Source: Candidatus Scatosoma pullistercoris
GTDB taxonomy: Bacteria; Bacillota; Clostridia; Christensenellales; Borkfalkiaceae
DNA: 5,673 nucleotides
Direction of reading: 5' to 3'
Assembly: GCA_018714725.1 (NCBI GenBank)
Contig: DVMZ01000013.1
Location: forward strand, 1 to 5,673
In this document: positions 5,626 to 5,673 of the stretch, in pieces
Position numbering within the stretch: the first letter of the stretch is position 1
Layout of the letters: each line of letters opens with the position of its first letter
The notes under the pieces: generated by a model
The model's input: the letters and a program-made list of their open reading frames with translations, nothing else
Told to the model about the DNA's origin: nothing
The model's database searches: none
Made by a program: the position numbers and the translations under genes

Positions 5626-5673
5626 AAAATAAAGCACAAAACAGCAAATTCGTTGTACCGACTGTCGTTTGGC

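Larger units (their letters stand above)
5236..5673. mobile_element. Probable edge of an integrated or remnant element at the 3' end of rlmD
   Basis: Hand-counted GC falls from about 64% (4981-5160) to about 44% (5161-5340) and about 37% (5461-5673). The change coincides with the conserved HVET block of RlmD (from 5221) and with a non-family C-terminal tail ending at 5346. Integrative elements using serine recombinases are known to insert at the 3' end of rumA/rlmD in streptococci and related Firmicutes, often leaving a modified tail. No integrase, terminal repeat or second attachment site is visible, so the exact junction and element type are unknown. The left limit given here is a guess within about 50 bp. 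Confidence 0.4.
5347..5673. other. AT-rich region after rlmD without a full gene
   Basis: About 330 bp. From left to right it holds: a 6-bp hairpin without T-run (CTCCCG 5352-5357 with CGGGAG 5367-5372); a short inverted repeat ATTGAA/TTCAAT (5381-5395); a + strand terminator (5402-5428); a - strand terminator (5437-5460); a start-less frame encoding clustered Cys (about 5436-5579); a hairpin TGTTGC/GCAACA (5533-5550); an 18-codon ORF with good ribosome binding site (5569-5625); a hairpin over its stop (5606-5623); and a frame with CxxC running off the edge. The - strand has stops in all frames here apart from a frame that is the shadow of the rlmD tail. Confidence 0.7.

Noticed and set aside
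1..5673. CRISPR arrays, tRNA or rRNA genes, insertion-sequence transposases
   Set aside because: I looked for regularly spaced repeats, tRNA-like TTCRA arms with CCA ends and transposase motifs, and found none.

Overview
The window most likely comes from the chromosome of a high-GC member of the Bacillota, class Clostridia. The reasons are the DUF5685-type protein followed by a J-domain-like protein with a Cys-rich tail (a pairing I associate with Clostridia), AGGAGG-type ribosome binding sites, and a Gram-positive style RlmD with an Fe-S cluster motif. I cannot name a family or species from sequence alone. All five convincing genes lie on the + strand.

Layout. (1) 1-1212: the 3' four-fifths of threonine synthase (thrC), entering from the left; the first visible codons already include the PLP-binding lysine. 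(2) 1213-1549: a gene-free gap with two stacked hairpins, the second a good Rho-independent terminator (1371-1404), then a strong extended -10 promoter (1456-1484) with operator-like repeats around its start point. (3) 1550-3641: a compact three-gene unit: a DUF5685-like protein with two Asp-rich motifs and clustered Cys/His; a protein with a degenerate J-domain (YNEDR in place of YHPDR), TPR-like helices and nine Cys in its last 25 residues; and a six-helix membrane protein resembling ECF transporter S components. No characterised function is known to me for this set. It is the best candidate here for an undescribed system, perhaps a membrane-linked, metal- or thiol-dependent process. (4) 3642-3843: a gap with a strong but distant ribosome binding site. 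(5) 3844-5346: rlmD, the SAM-dependent 23S rRNA m5U methyltransferase with TRAM domain, [4Fe-4S] cysteines and all catalytic motifs. (6) 5347-5673: AT-rich DNA without a convincing full gene, holding a + strand terminator, a back-to-back - strand terminator, a start-less Cys-rich frame and an 18-codon ORF with a good ribosome binding site and a hairpin over its stop.

Composition breaks sharply near the 3' end of rlmD: by hand count GC is about 64% over 4981-5160, about 44% over 5161-5340 and about 37% over 5461-5673. The break coincides with a 32-residue C-terminal tail past the normal end of RlmD. The 3' end of rlmD (rumA) is a known insertion hotspot for integrative elements, so I infer that the window ends inside the edge of an integrated or remnant mobile element that has replaced the last codons of rlmD.

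How the genes relate. thrC is transcriptionally closed off by its terminator. The promoter at 1456-1484 probably drives the three-gene unit and may read on into rlmD, because I see no terminator and no convincing promoter between 3642 and 3843. Transcription then stops at 5402-5428.
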